The translations under genes were made by a program, and so were the position numbers. From NCBI GenBank assembly GCA_029210695.1, contig JARGFH010000044.1:1-32353 (forward strand): a DNA stretch of 32,353 nt. The letters run 5' to 3'. Below are positions 25,901-32,353 of this stretch, piece by piece (positions within the stretch are counted from its first letter, which is position 1; the number at the start of each line of letters is the position of its first letter). The stretch is from Acidimicrobiia bacterium. Lineage in GTDB: Bacteria; Actinomycetota; Acidimicrobiia; Spongiisociales; JAHEDJ01. The notes beneath the pieces were generated by a model. That model saw only the letters and a program-made list of their open reading frames with translations. It did no database searches and was not told the origin of the DNA.

Positions 25901-26468
25901 TGTTCTGGACCGCGGTGGCGATCCGATGGAGAGCGCCGGCGATGACCACGAAGACCGCCACTTCGAGAGCCATGGTGAACAGGTGTGTCTGCCGGGCACC
26001 GGCAAAGACCCCCGATCCCTGGTCTGCCGCCCACAGGACCTGGAGAGCCCAGATGGTCCCCAGATAACCGAGGTAGATGACCAGCCGTCGGCCGCGGACG
26101 AACAGACTTCCGACCGCACCGAAGGCCGCCACACCCACGAGGAGGGGGCTCCAGCGCTCGGCTGGTTGAACGGGCATCTCGACGGCAGCCAGGGTTGCCA
26201 CAACGAGAATCAGTTGCGCAGCATTCACACTGCCTCGGTGCAACTGGAGAAACGCGAACCCGCCGGTTACGAGCGAGAGGGATGCCAGGAAGGCTATACC
26301 CGCGTCGGAAAAGGCGGCGGCGGCGATCAGGAGGGGTATGCCGAGGAGAACCCCGCCCCACTGAAGGCCGCGAACGACGGCACCTTCGATGGCGGCGGAC
26401 GTGCTTTCTACAACGTCGCGTTGCGAGACGGGTGCGATCTCCGCCCGGGTTCCCAGTGGCACAGCCAT
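22926..26468 (-). CDS. BarA-like hybrid sensor histidine kinase with pseudo-receiver, receiver and Hpt
   Basis: A 1180-aa membrane sensor. About six helices (37-185) are followed by a PAS-like region (about 190-345), a GAF domain (about 370-515) and HisKA with His549 in [19 protein letters not shown]. HATPase_c has [20 protein letters not shown] and [10 protein letters not shown] first receiver (about 785-905) has Glu841 where the phospho-Asp should be (DVIIIEHEQ). A second, complete receiver has Asp976 in [13 protein letters not shown], and the Hpt domain has His1117 in [14 protein letters not shown]. This is the phosphorelay order of BarA-type kinases, members of which can respond to short-chain carboxylates. 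It is convergent with the acetate-type cluster. No dedicated output regulator lies next to it. Confidence 0.93.
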   Translation of the reverse strand: MAVPLGTRAEIAPVSQRDVVESTSAAIEGAVVRGLQWGGVLLGIPLLIAAAAFSDAGIAFLASLSLVTGGFAFLQLHRGSVNAAQLILVVATLAAVEMPVQPAERWSPLLVGVAAFGAVGSLFVRGRRLVIYLGYLGTIWALQVLWAADQGSGVFAGARQTHLFTMALEVAVFVVIAGALHRIATAVQNSELGYQALFARAPTSIWQEDYRGAAAILDRLRTDGVVDLRSHLIDNPDVFDQALAAIRVIDVNEAAVALLEADGPEDLLGSINAETVDEDARRSFLQQLVAIWARQDHLVIDFSGTTLKGNPFDCVMHWEAPPDGKGGLDLGRVLVSIVDVSRLRNTQRDLAAKNELLDSVANAQLRFIRTSGSRVDQFESLLDDLLRLTNSNWGLIAEMLPVDDESHLLVRAARGAGWQNDATDCTTASSGGLIGLALGTQETVIASRPTREDLPLYPGNADDLDSIMIVPFRQAGSVVGVIAIANRPGGYSQELAEQVEPFIATIAGLTDAIRTEQRRVAAESALREAKETAERATDAKSQFLANVSHEIRTPMNAIQGMTELALATDLTGEQREYLGTVKLSVDSLLTLVNDLLDVSKIEAGKLELEAIPFSLAETVGDTIRTIAVRAAAKGLALNYQLDPNIPDAVVGDPGRIRQILFNLVGNSVKFTNVGGISVFVNATALTDSNIDLHVSVADTGVGIPADKQEKIFEAFAQADGSTTRRFGGTGLGLTITAELVEKMGGRIWVESALGSGSAFHFTASLGVADDEAVLLQSLGPEASGNVHALLITDSAAAQRNLTEMLRQGGVSSVGAMGLPDAVEVMTKIERLRRRPDVIIIEHEQDTLGMASRVSGHGAFNGIPVVVCPTSGQRGEASEYRSAGASGYLAKPISSSELLEIVRVLSGPSRPDLLVTRHWIRERRTRMRVLVADDSPTNRRLALRLLEKRGHVAVAVENGYEAVRAVADGSFDAVLMDVQMPGMDGLEATAVIRTNEAADHHLPIIALTAHAMDSDRDRCLEAGMDGFLAKPFRAEELFAVLEQMVPHGSVSGAPAEAAPEQPRPVVFDREDGLARVEGMLDVLAEMAELFLEEAKMLSEAIAEGFDRNDLTAIAGASHRIKGSSGLLGATGTFGAARHLNDIAKAGDLAGATSAWPSLQAELTLLEPELRRLIAEAGIVHS

Positions 26469-26601
26469 AGTTGACTTGTCGGCCGCGATCCGGCGGTCTT
26501 GACGACTTATCGATCACCGCCCCGGAGGCACGAAAGCCGGCTGAACGACCAAAGGGCGGTCCCGGTCACGTTGCACAACGAGACGTTGAGCTGGTCGAGG
26601 C

Positions 26602-27027
26602 CTACTGCCGGGTGCTCAGCAACTCCCGGCCACCGAGGAAGACGGTGTTGAGCGCACCCGCTCCGGTGATTATGAGTCCGAAGGCCGGCTGGCACAGGGT
26701 GCCTTCATCGAGGGTGCACTCGGAGGTGCCGGTCACCATCAGCCAGATAACCAACCCGAGCGCAACAGCTCCACCGAGTGCCGGCAAGAACCGGTAGAGC
26801 GTATGGCGGGTTGAGAACACCCCTGCCAGGCCAACAGCCGCTGCCCATAGCGAGATCATCCCCCAGTTGTCGAGGCCGTACACCGGACCGGCCACAGTGT
26901 TCCACCAGCGCAGCATGCTGCCGATCAGCACGACGAGAAGGCTCACGAGCAGCCAGATCTGCGTAGGTCCGAACCAGGGGAAACCTGGGCGGCGACGGGG
27001 CACTTTGGTGGACGGGGTTTCCGACAT
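26602..27027 (-). CDS. Small four-helix membrane protein of unknown function
   Basis: A 141-aa protein with a basic, proline-rich cytoplasmic N-terminus (about 1-22) and four hydrophobic helices (about 23-42, 57-73, 79-99 and 113-132). The loop between helices 3 and 4 carries two cysteines in [17 protein letters not shown] that could form an extracytoplasmic disulphide. It lies 133 bp upstream of the hybrid kinase gene on the same strand and is divergent from acs. I do not recognise the family. It may share a regulatory region with acs, but no functional link can be shown. Confidence 0.75.
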   Translation of the reverse strand: MSETPSTKVPRRRPGFPWFGPTQIWLLVSLLVVLIGSMLRWWNTVAGPVYGLDNWGMISLWAAAVGLAGVFSTRHTLYRFLPALGGAVALGLVIWLMVTGTSECTLDEGTLCQPAFGLIITGAGALNTVFLGGRELLSTRQ

Positions 27028-27170
27028 GCGCCCATCCTCACGCGCGAAACGGGGTTCGGCAAACCGTTTGCGTCGAGTGGTTCAGCACCCGCTGCGGACC
27101 GCTCACCGCCCATATCGACCGGTCGGCGGCACTCCGTGGTGTAAGAGGTGGTGCTTCCGTAGCATGTCAT

Positions 27171-27199
27171 TTGTCAGGGCGTGTCCCTCGAATTGTGAT
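27171..27199 (+). promoter_or_regulatory. Candidate promoter for acs-prpE
   Basis: TTGTCA (27171-27176) and TGTGAT (27194-27199) are 17 bases apart. They lie upstream of the acs ribosome binding site GGAAGGAG (27221-27228) and GTG start (27234). The -10 match is only four of six. A short CCCGC/GCGGG hairpin (27203-27215) lies in the presumed leader. I saw no obvious operator for the LytTR or other regulators here. Confidence 0.35.
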
Positions 27200-27233
27200 G
27201 TGCCCGCGTCGCGGGCGGCAGGAAGGAGCTTTT

Positions 27234-29195
27234 GTGTCAGACAGCAGCCGTCAGGCCATCGAGAACCTCTCCACGGAGAACCGGGTCTTCCCACCGTCCG
27301 ACGAATTTGCCGCGCAGGCCAACGCAAAACCAGGCCTTCACGAACAAGCTGAAGAAGACTGGCTCGGTTTCTGGGAGCAGCAGGCAAGGAGCCGGATCAC
27401 CTGGTTCAAGGAACCGACAGAGATCCTCGACGACTCGAATCCGCCCTTCTTCAAGTGGTTCAAAGACGGCGAGCTGAACGTCACCTACAACTGCCTAGAC
27501 CGTCATCTCTCCTCTCAAGGCGACAAGGTCGCCTATCACTGGATCGGAGAACCCGGCGACACCCGGACGTTCACCTACCGCGAGCTATACGAAGAGGTCA
27601 ATCGCTTCGCCAACGGGCTGGTAGAGCTTGGTGTCGCGAAAGGCGATCGGGTCGCCATCTACATGGGGATGATCCCCGAACTACCGATTGCGATGCTCGC
27701 ATGCGCCCGCATCGGCGCACCCCACTCCGTAGTGTTCGGCGGATTCTCCTCGGACGCGCTGGCCGACCGCATCAACGATGCAGAAGCCAAGGTCGTTATC
27801 ACCCAGGATGGGGCCTGGCGACGCGGGAGTGTGGTCCCACTCAAGGTGAACGCCGATGTTTCGGTAGCGCAAAGCCCATCGATCGAGCACGTGGTGGTCG
27901 TGAAGCGCACAGACAACGACGTGATAATGACCGAGGGTAGGGATGTCTGGTACCACGACCTCATCGAAGGGAAGCCGACGGAGTTCGAGCCGGCCGTGAT
28001 GAACGCTGAAGACCTCCTCTATATCCTGTACACATCGGGTACGACCGGAAAGCCGAAGGGAATCGTTCACACGCAGGGCGGCTATCTGGCGGGTGTGACT
28101 ACGACGCACAGTTACGTTTTCGATATCAAACCGGACGACGTGTACTGGTGCGCAGCCGACATCGGGTGGGTCACCGGCCACTCCTACATCGTCTATGGGC
28201 CACTCGCCAACGGCACGACCGGCGTGATGTACGAAGGTGCGCCCGACTGGCCGGAGAAGGACCGCCTGTGGAAGATCATCGAGGATTACAAGGTCACCAT
28301 CTTCTACACGGCTCCAACCGCGATTCGTGCCTTCATGAAGTGGGGCGACGAGTTCCCTGCGGGGCACGACCTGAGCTCGTTGCGCGTACTCGGCACGGTC
28401 GGCGAGCCGATCAACCCCGAAGCCTGGATGTGGTACCACGAGCACATTGGCGGCAGCAGCCGTCCGATTGTCGACACGTGGTGGCAGACCGAGACCGGTG
28501 CCATCATGATCACCCCGCTGCCCGGCGCGGTACCAACCAAACCCGGGTCTGCCACGTTTGCCTTCCCCGGAATCTCGGCAGACGTCATCGATGAAGAAGG
28601 CAACTCGGTCCCGCTCGGTGGCGGAGGGTTTCTGGCCATCCGGCGTCCCTGGCCATCGATGCTGAGGACCATCTACGGCGACCCGGATCGCTACGTGCAG
28701 ACCTACTGGTCACGCATGGAGGGCGTCTACTTCCCGGGTGACGGCGCCAAGCGAGACGAGGACGGCTACTTCTGGCTCCTCGGCCGTGTCGACGATGTCA
28801 TGCTGATCGCAGGCCACAACATTTCCACCACCGAGGTTGAGTCTGCTCTCGTTTCACACCGGGCAGTTGCAGAGGCGGCCGTCGTCGGCCGCAAGGACGA
28901 AATCACCGGCCAGGCAATTGCGGCGTTCGTCACGTTGCGCGCCGGTGAAATCGGAGACGACAAACTGCTCCACGAACTGCGGGATCATGTCGCGGAGAAG
29001 ATCGGTGCGATCGCCAAACCGAAGAGCATCGTGTTCACCGACGACCTGCCGAAAACCCGGTCGGGCAAGATCATGCGGCGTCTTCTCAAAGACATCTCGG
29101 AGGAGCGGCAGCTAGGCGATGTGACCACGCTGGCGAACGAATCGGTGGTGCAGGCGATTGCCGCCATGTCGCAGACCAAGCCGAGCGACGAGTAA
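27234..29195 (+). CDS. acs: Acetyl-CoA synthetase (AMP-forming)
   Basis: A 653-aa cytoplasmic ligase: acetate + ATP + CoA gives acetyl-CoA + AMP + PPi. Family segments are all present: the N-terminal WLGFWEQQA...[18 protein letters not shown], the adenylation P-loop [34 protein letters not shown] and the hinge region [15 protein letters not shown]. The Trp of the DTWWQTETG motif marks the small acetate-sized acyl pocket. The C-terminal [14 protein letters not shown] includes the catalytic lysine that is reversibly acetylated in Acs enzymes. GTG 27234 is chosen from the ribosome binding site GGAAGGAG five bases upstream. The frame opens at 27171, but that extension is not Acs-like. The length is typical. 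It is followed 32 bp later by prpE. Confidence 0.97.
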   Translation: MSDSSRQAIENLSTENRVFPPSDEFAAQANAKPGLHEQAEEDWLGFWEQQARSRITWFKEPTEILDDSNPPFFKWFKDGELNVTYNCLDRHLSSQGDKVAYHWIGEPGDTRTFTYRELYEEVNRFANGLVELGVAKGDRVAIYMGMIPELPIAMLACARIGAPHSVVFGGFSSDALADRINDAEAKVVITQDGAWRRGSVVPLKVNADVSVAQSPSIEHVVVVKRTDNDVIMTEGRDVWYHDLIEGKPTEFEPAVMNAEDLLYILYTSGTTGKPKGIVHTQGGYLAGVTTTHSYVFDIKPDDVYWCAADIGWVTGHSYIVYGPLANGTTGVMYEGAPDWPEKDRLWKIIEDYKVTIFYTAPTAIRAFMKWGDEFPAGHDLSSLRVLGTVGEPINPEAWMWYHEHIGGSSRPIVDTWWQTETGAIMITPLPGAVPTKPGSATFAFPGISADVIDEEGNSVPLGGGGFLAIRRPWPSMLRTIYGDPDRYVQTYWSRMEGVYFPGDGAKRDEDGYFWLLGRVDDVMLIAGHNISTTEVESALVSHRAVAEAAVVGRKDEITGQAIAAFVTLRAGEIGDDKLLHELRDHVAEKIGAIAKPKSIVFTDDLPKTRSGKIMRRLLKDISEERQLGDVTTLANESVVQAIAAMSQTKPSDE

Positions 29196-29227
29196 CGACG
29201 CCGTCCGGATGGCAGGGAGGAGGAAAG

Positions 29228-31120
29228 GTGACATATCAGGAGATCTACGACCGGTCCTTGCGTGATCCGGCCGGGTTCTGGGCCGAGGCGGCTGAAGACA
29301 TCGATTGGATCGATCGGTGGGATACCGTCCTCGACGATTCCCGACCCCCCTTCTACCGCTGGTTCTCCGGTGGTTCTCTAAACACGTCGTACAACGCACT
29401 CGACCGGCACGTCGAAAGGGGGCGGGGCGATCAAAAGGCTTTGATCTACGACAGCGCCATGACCGACTCGGTGCGCTCCTATACGTACCGGGAGTTGCGC
29501 GACGAGGTGGCCCGGTTCGCCGGGGTGCTTCGCAATCACGGGGTCGACAAGGGCGACCGGGTGATCGTCTACATGCCGATGATCGCCGAAGCGGCAATCG
29601 CCATGCTGGCCTGCGCCCGCATCGGGGCAATTCACTCGGTGGTGTTCGGAGGGTTCGCAGCCAAGGAGCTTGCCACCCGCATCGATGATGCCAGGCCCAA
29701 AGTCATGCTGTCGGCCTCCTGCGGCCTCGAGCCGGGCAGGGTCATCGCCTACAAACCGCTGCTCGACGGGGCCATCGAGCTCTCGTCGCACAAACCAGAA
29801 AAGGCGATCATCCTGCAACGGCCCGAGCTGGAGGCGGAGCTGATTCCCGGTCGTGACCTCGATTGGAGGGAGGAGGAATCGAAGGCGTCTCCCGTGGATC
29901 CCGTTCCGGTAGCTGCCACCGATCCTCTCTACATCCTCTACACCTCCGGAACGACCGGCATCCCGAAGGGGGTTGTTCGTGACAACGGCGGGCATGCCGT
30001 TGCACTCAAGTGGAGCATGGACAACATCTACGACGTTCGGCCCGGTGAGGCCTATTGGGCGGCGTCGGACGTCGGTTGGGTGGTCGGTCACTCCTACATC
30101 GTTTATGCGCCGCTGCTTCACGGGAACACCACGATTCTGTATGAAGGAAAGCCGGTCGGAACGCCGGATGCCGGAGCCTTCTGGAGGGTGATTGCCGATC
30201 ACGACGTAGTGACCATGTTCACTGCCCCGACCGCGTTTCGGGCCATCAAACGAGAGGACCCCGACGGCAAGCTGCTGTCTGGATACGACCTCTCGAAGTT
30301 CAGGGCTTTGTTCCTGGCAGGAGAGCGCTGTGATCCCGACACATTGCAGTGGGCAGAGAACAAGCTCGGGGTTCCGGTGATCGACCACTGGTGGCAGACC
30401 GAGACGGGGTGGCCCATTGTCGCCAATCCGATGGGTATCGAGCCCTTGCCCGTCAAGGCCGGTTCTCCGACGAAGCCGGTTCCGGGCTGGGATGTTCAGG
30501 TGCTCGACGATTCAGGAAGCCGACTTCCGGCCGGCGAAATCGGCACGATCATGGTCAAACTGCCGCTGCCCCCTGGCACGCTGCCGACCCTGTGGAACAA
30601 CGACGAGGGCTATGTACATTCGTATCTCAACCACCACGAGGGTTTCTACCTGACCGGTGACGCCGGCTTCATGGATGAGGATGGATATATCTCGATCATG
30701 AGTCGCATCGACGACATCATCAATGTCGCCGGGCACCGCTTGTCTACAGGCGGCATGGAGGAAGTTCTGGCCAATCATCCAGACGTTGCCGAGTGCGCAG
30801 TGATAGGCGTCAACGACACCCTGAAGGGTCAGCTCCCGGTCGGGTTCGTTGTCCTCAACGCCGGCGCCAATCGATCTGCGGACGAGATCGAATCTGAGTT
30901 GATTGCCCTGGTCCGGGAGAAGATCGGTCCTGTAGCCACGTTCAAGACGGTGATGGTTGTCGACCGGCTCCCGAAGACCCGGTCGGGCAAGATCCTGCGT
31001 GGGACGATGCGAGCCATCGCCGACGGCGAGGAGTGGAAGATGCCCGCCACCATCGACGACCCGAAGATCCTGGACGAGATCACCCACTCGCTGGAGGGCG
31101 TCGGGTACCCGAAGGAGTAG
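29228..31120 (+). CDS. prpE: Propionyl-CoA synthetase (PrpE-type acyl-CoA ligase)
   Basis: A 630-aa AMP-forming ligase that activates propionate, and often other short acids, to the CoA thioester. It has the PrpE-type N-terminus (YQEIYDRSLRDPAGFWAEAAEDIDW), LNTSYNALDRHVERG, the P-loop YTSGTTGIPKGVVRDNGGH, IDHWWQTETGWPI and GRIDDI-like hinge MSRIDDIINVAGHRLSTGGMEE. The last two differ from Acs in the way PrpE enzymes do. [14 protein letters not shown] carries the acetylatable lysine. The start GTG 29228 follows a good ribosome binding site (AGGGAGGAGGAAAG). With acs it probably forms a two-gene operon for C2 and C3 acid activation. No methylcitrate or methylmalonyl pathway genes lie in the window. 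Confidence 0.93.
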   Translation: MTYQEIYDRSLRDPAGFWAEAAEDIDWIDRWDTVLDDSRPPFYRWFSGGSLNTSYNALDRHVERGRGDQKALIYDSAMTDSVRSYTYRELRDEVARFAGVLRNHGVDKGDRVIVYMPMIAEAAIAMLACARIGAIHSVVFGGFAAKELATRIDDARPKVMLSASCGLEPGRVIAYKPLLDGAIELSSHKPEKAIILQRPELEAELIPGRDLDWREEESKASPVDPVPVAATDPLYILYTSGTTGIPKGVVRDNGGHAVALKWSMDNIYDVRPGEAYWAASDVGWVVGHSYIVYAPLLHGNTTILYEGKPVGTPDAGAFWRVIADHDVVTMFTAPTAFRAIKREDPDGKLLSGYDLSKFRALFLAGERCDPDTLQWAENKLGVPVIDHWWQTETGWPIVANPMGIEPLPVKAGSPTKPVPGWDVQVLDDSGSRLPAGEIGTIMVKLPLPPGTLPTLWNNDEGYVHSYLNHHEGFYLTGDAGFMDEDGYISIMSRIDDIINVAGHRLSTGGMEEVLANHPDVAECAVIGVNDTLKGQLPVGFVVLNAGANRSADEIESELIALVREKIGPVATFKTVMVVDRLPKTRSGKILRGTMRAIADGEEWKMPATIDDPKILDEITHSLEGVGYPKE

Positions 31121-31376
31121 GCACTCGGCTCCGGCCGTCGTCGAGAATCGGTGGATACCTGCAGCGAGGCCAACTGTTGAGATGCCGATTCCGTGGGCAT
31201 CCCTCCCTGCAGGAGAGGAGGGGCTAATCGCTCACACCCGGCTGCTTCTTGCCGACCTCCGAAGTGCCCGTCCCGGTTGTCGGCCGGTAGGCGTCCACTC
31301 CCGCCAGATCCCTATATTCTGCCGTTACGGCCTCAATCGGCCGGTTTCTGTCACTGGTGGGTCGTTTGTTGTATTC

Positions 31377-32315
31377 ATGGAACACGATTTCATGACCTCG
31401 ATGACAACCGATGTTCTGGAACGGCTGCTGATCGAACTCGAGTCGGCTGTTTCTCGCATCCGGGCCGGACAGATTCAGTTGCTGAGAGAGGCCGATCGCC
31501 GCCAAACTCCGCTGGCGGATGGATGCCGGTCTTTGCAGGAATGGACGGCCGGCAGATTGGACATTGCGCCGGAGACCGCCAAGACGCTGGTCTCGGCAGC
31601 TAGAACGTTGGCCGACCAACCTGACCTGGAAGACCGGTTGGAAACGGGAACGGTGTCGTTTGACCGGATTCTTGCTACCGCCACGTTGGCGGCGACGTGC
31701 GCAACAGAGGCACGGGTCGAGCAGTCTGCAGGGTTCGATATCCCCGGCGTAAGGCGCCTCACCGCGCTGCACCGGCATATGACCCGCTCCGATCAACAAC
31801 AAGTCTTCTCTGACCGGTTCCAGTCTATGCAGCCCACCCTGGACCGCACCGGATACCGGTTTTGGGGAAAACTGCCAGGGGTGGACGGTGAACTCGTCGA
31901 ACAAGCCCTCCTCACCCGGGCAGATTCACTTCCGCTCCTTCCTGATGGCGGCAAAGGCACTTTTGGTCAACGACACGCTGACGCTCTCGTATCCATCTCA
32001 CAGGATTCGCTCACATCCACTTCAGGAAGCGACAGTTCTGCTGGGCCGATTCTGTCGGTATTCACCACCACACAACAACCCATCTCATCAGACGGGGATG
32101 CCGGCGCGACCACAGCTTCAGGTCTCTGCGTCGGATCGCAGACGCTAGAGGAGATCTTTTGCAGCGGTTCGGTTGAACACATCACCTTCCGCAACGGCCA
32201 GCCCTTAGCTGCCGGGCGTACCACCAGGGTGATCCCACCCAGACTGCGCCGAGCCATCCTGTATCGGGATGGTGGATGTGTCGCCCGCCAGCGGGATGGG
32301 ACCACCTTGAGATGA
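31377..32315 (+). CDS. DUF222/HNH-type protein, truncated in its HNH domain
   Basis: A 312-aa frame. The first 200 residues or so look like the DUF222 domain common in actinobacteria (LERLLIELESAVSRIRAGQIQLLREADRR, then EWTAGRLDIAPETAKTLVSAA and ADQPDLEDRLETGTVSFDRI). The end, RVIPPRLRRAILYRDGGCVAR, is the beginning of the usual C-terminal HNH nuclease. It breaks off after the first cysteine, where a second Cys and an HH/HN pair should follow, and runs into repeat sequence and a TGA. The gene is therefore probably interrupted by an insertion and lacks nuclease activity. ATGs at 31392 and 31401 are alternative starts. DUF222/HNH genes are multicopy and often associated with mobile DNA; their role is unclear. 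Confidence 0.8.
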   Translation: MEHDFMTSMTTDVLERLLIELESAVSRIRAGQIQLLREADRRQTPLADGCRSLQEWTAGRLDIAPETAKTLVSAARTLADQPDLEDRLETGTVSFDRILATATLAATCATEARVEQSAGFDIPGVRRLTALHRHMTRSDQQQVFSDRFQSMQPTLDRTGYRFWGKLPGVDGELVEQALLTRADSLPLLPDGGKGTFGQRHADALVSISQDSLTSTSGSDSSAGPILSVFTTTQQPISSDGDAGATTASGLCVGSQTLEEIFCSGSVEHITFRNGQPLAAGRTTRVIPPRLRRAILYRDGGCVARQRDGTTLR

Positions 32316-32353
32316 GTTTCGCCAGGGGGATGGGACCACCTGCTCGCCAGTGA
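32286..32353. mobile_element. Probable tip of an insertion sequence interrupting the DUF222/HNH gene
   Basis: Two 22-bp direct repeats with one mismatch (32286-32307 and 32320-32341; shared core GGGATGGGACCACCT) and the first six bases of a third unit, CGCCAG (32345-32350), run to the window edge. Tandem repeats just inside the end are typical of IS21-like termini. Their arrival coincides with loss of the HNH domain. The exact junction cannot be fixed: the native codons for GCVAR may extend to about 32286. No transposase is within the window. Confidence 0.4.

Noticed and set aside
25518-26474. 318-aa plus-strand frame opposite the hybrid kinase
   Set aside because: The opposite frame encodes clear PAS, membrane and kinase segments, while this one has no domain or ribosome binding site.

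Overview
The window is GC-rich DNA from a bacterium, most likely an actinomycetote. The signs are frequent GTG/TTG starts, four-base stop/start overlaps, a DUF222/HNH-type gene at the right edge, and acidic Cys-Met-motif lipoproteins beside a MacAB-like exporter. Class-level placement (for example Acidimicrobiia) is a guess. Both ends carry short direct repeats that look like the tips of insertion sequences, so this may be a whole contig broken at repeats.

Layout. 1-533: non-coding and repeat-rich (IS-like tip, paired hairpins). 534-5355 (minus): a compact export cassette of lipoprotein, peptidoglycan-binding adaptor, ABC ATPase and FtsX/MacB permease. 5466-9068 (plus): housekeeping genes, namely type I pantothenate kinase, a Nudix hydrolase, and tRNA pseudouridine synthase TruA between two Yip1-like membrane proteins. 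9210-22865 (plus): a dense run of transport and signalling genes. It contains a soluble LytS-like kinase, a LytTR regulator, a small membrane protein and sodium:solute symporter 1, all overlapping. DUF4212 and sodium:solute symporter 2 follow and end at a strong terminator. Then come a CBS/DUF294 nucleotidyltransferase-like protein, a 62-aa membrane protein, a CbrA/CrbS-type symporter-histidine kinase fusion, a stand-alone receiver, and a fusion of a degenerate histidine kinase with a DnaQ-type 3'-5' exonuclease. 22926-26468 (minus): a BarA-like hybrid kinase with a pseudo-receiver, then a small membrane protein. 27234-31120 (plus): acetyl-CoA synthetase and propionyl-CoA synthetase. 31377-32315: a DUF222 gene cut off inside its HNH domain by an apparent IS tip.

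Taken together, the middle and right parts look like an acetate/propionate (short-chain carboxylate) sensing, uptake and activation island. Two symporters import the acids, two AMP-forming ligases activate them, and several sensors (one built on a symporter domain, one LytS/LytTR pair) probably control the genes. The least explained parts are the kinase-exonuclease fusion with its neighbouring output-less receiver, and the CBS-nucleotidyltransferase protein.

A second, independent signal is a family of 7-base tandem repeats. They differ in sequence but share the loose form RCCYRYN on one strand. They sit in six separate intergenic gaps and were not seen inside the genes. One array (15467-15564) is nearly perfect with 14 units.
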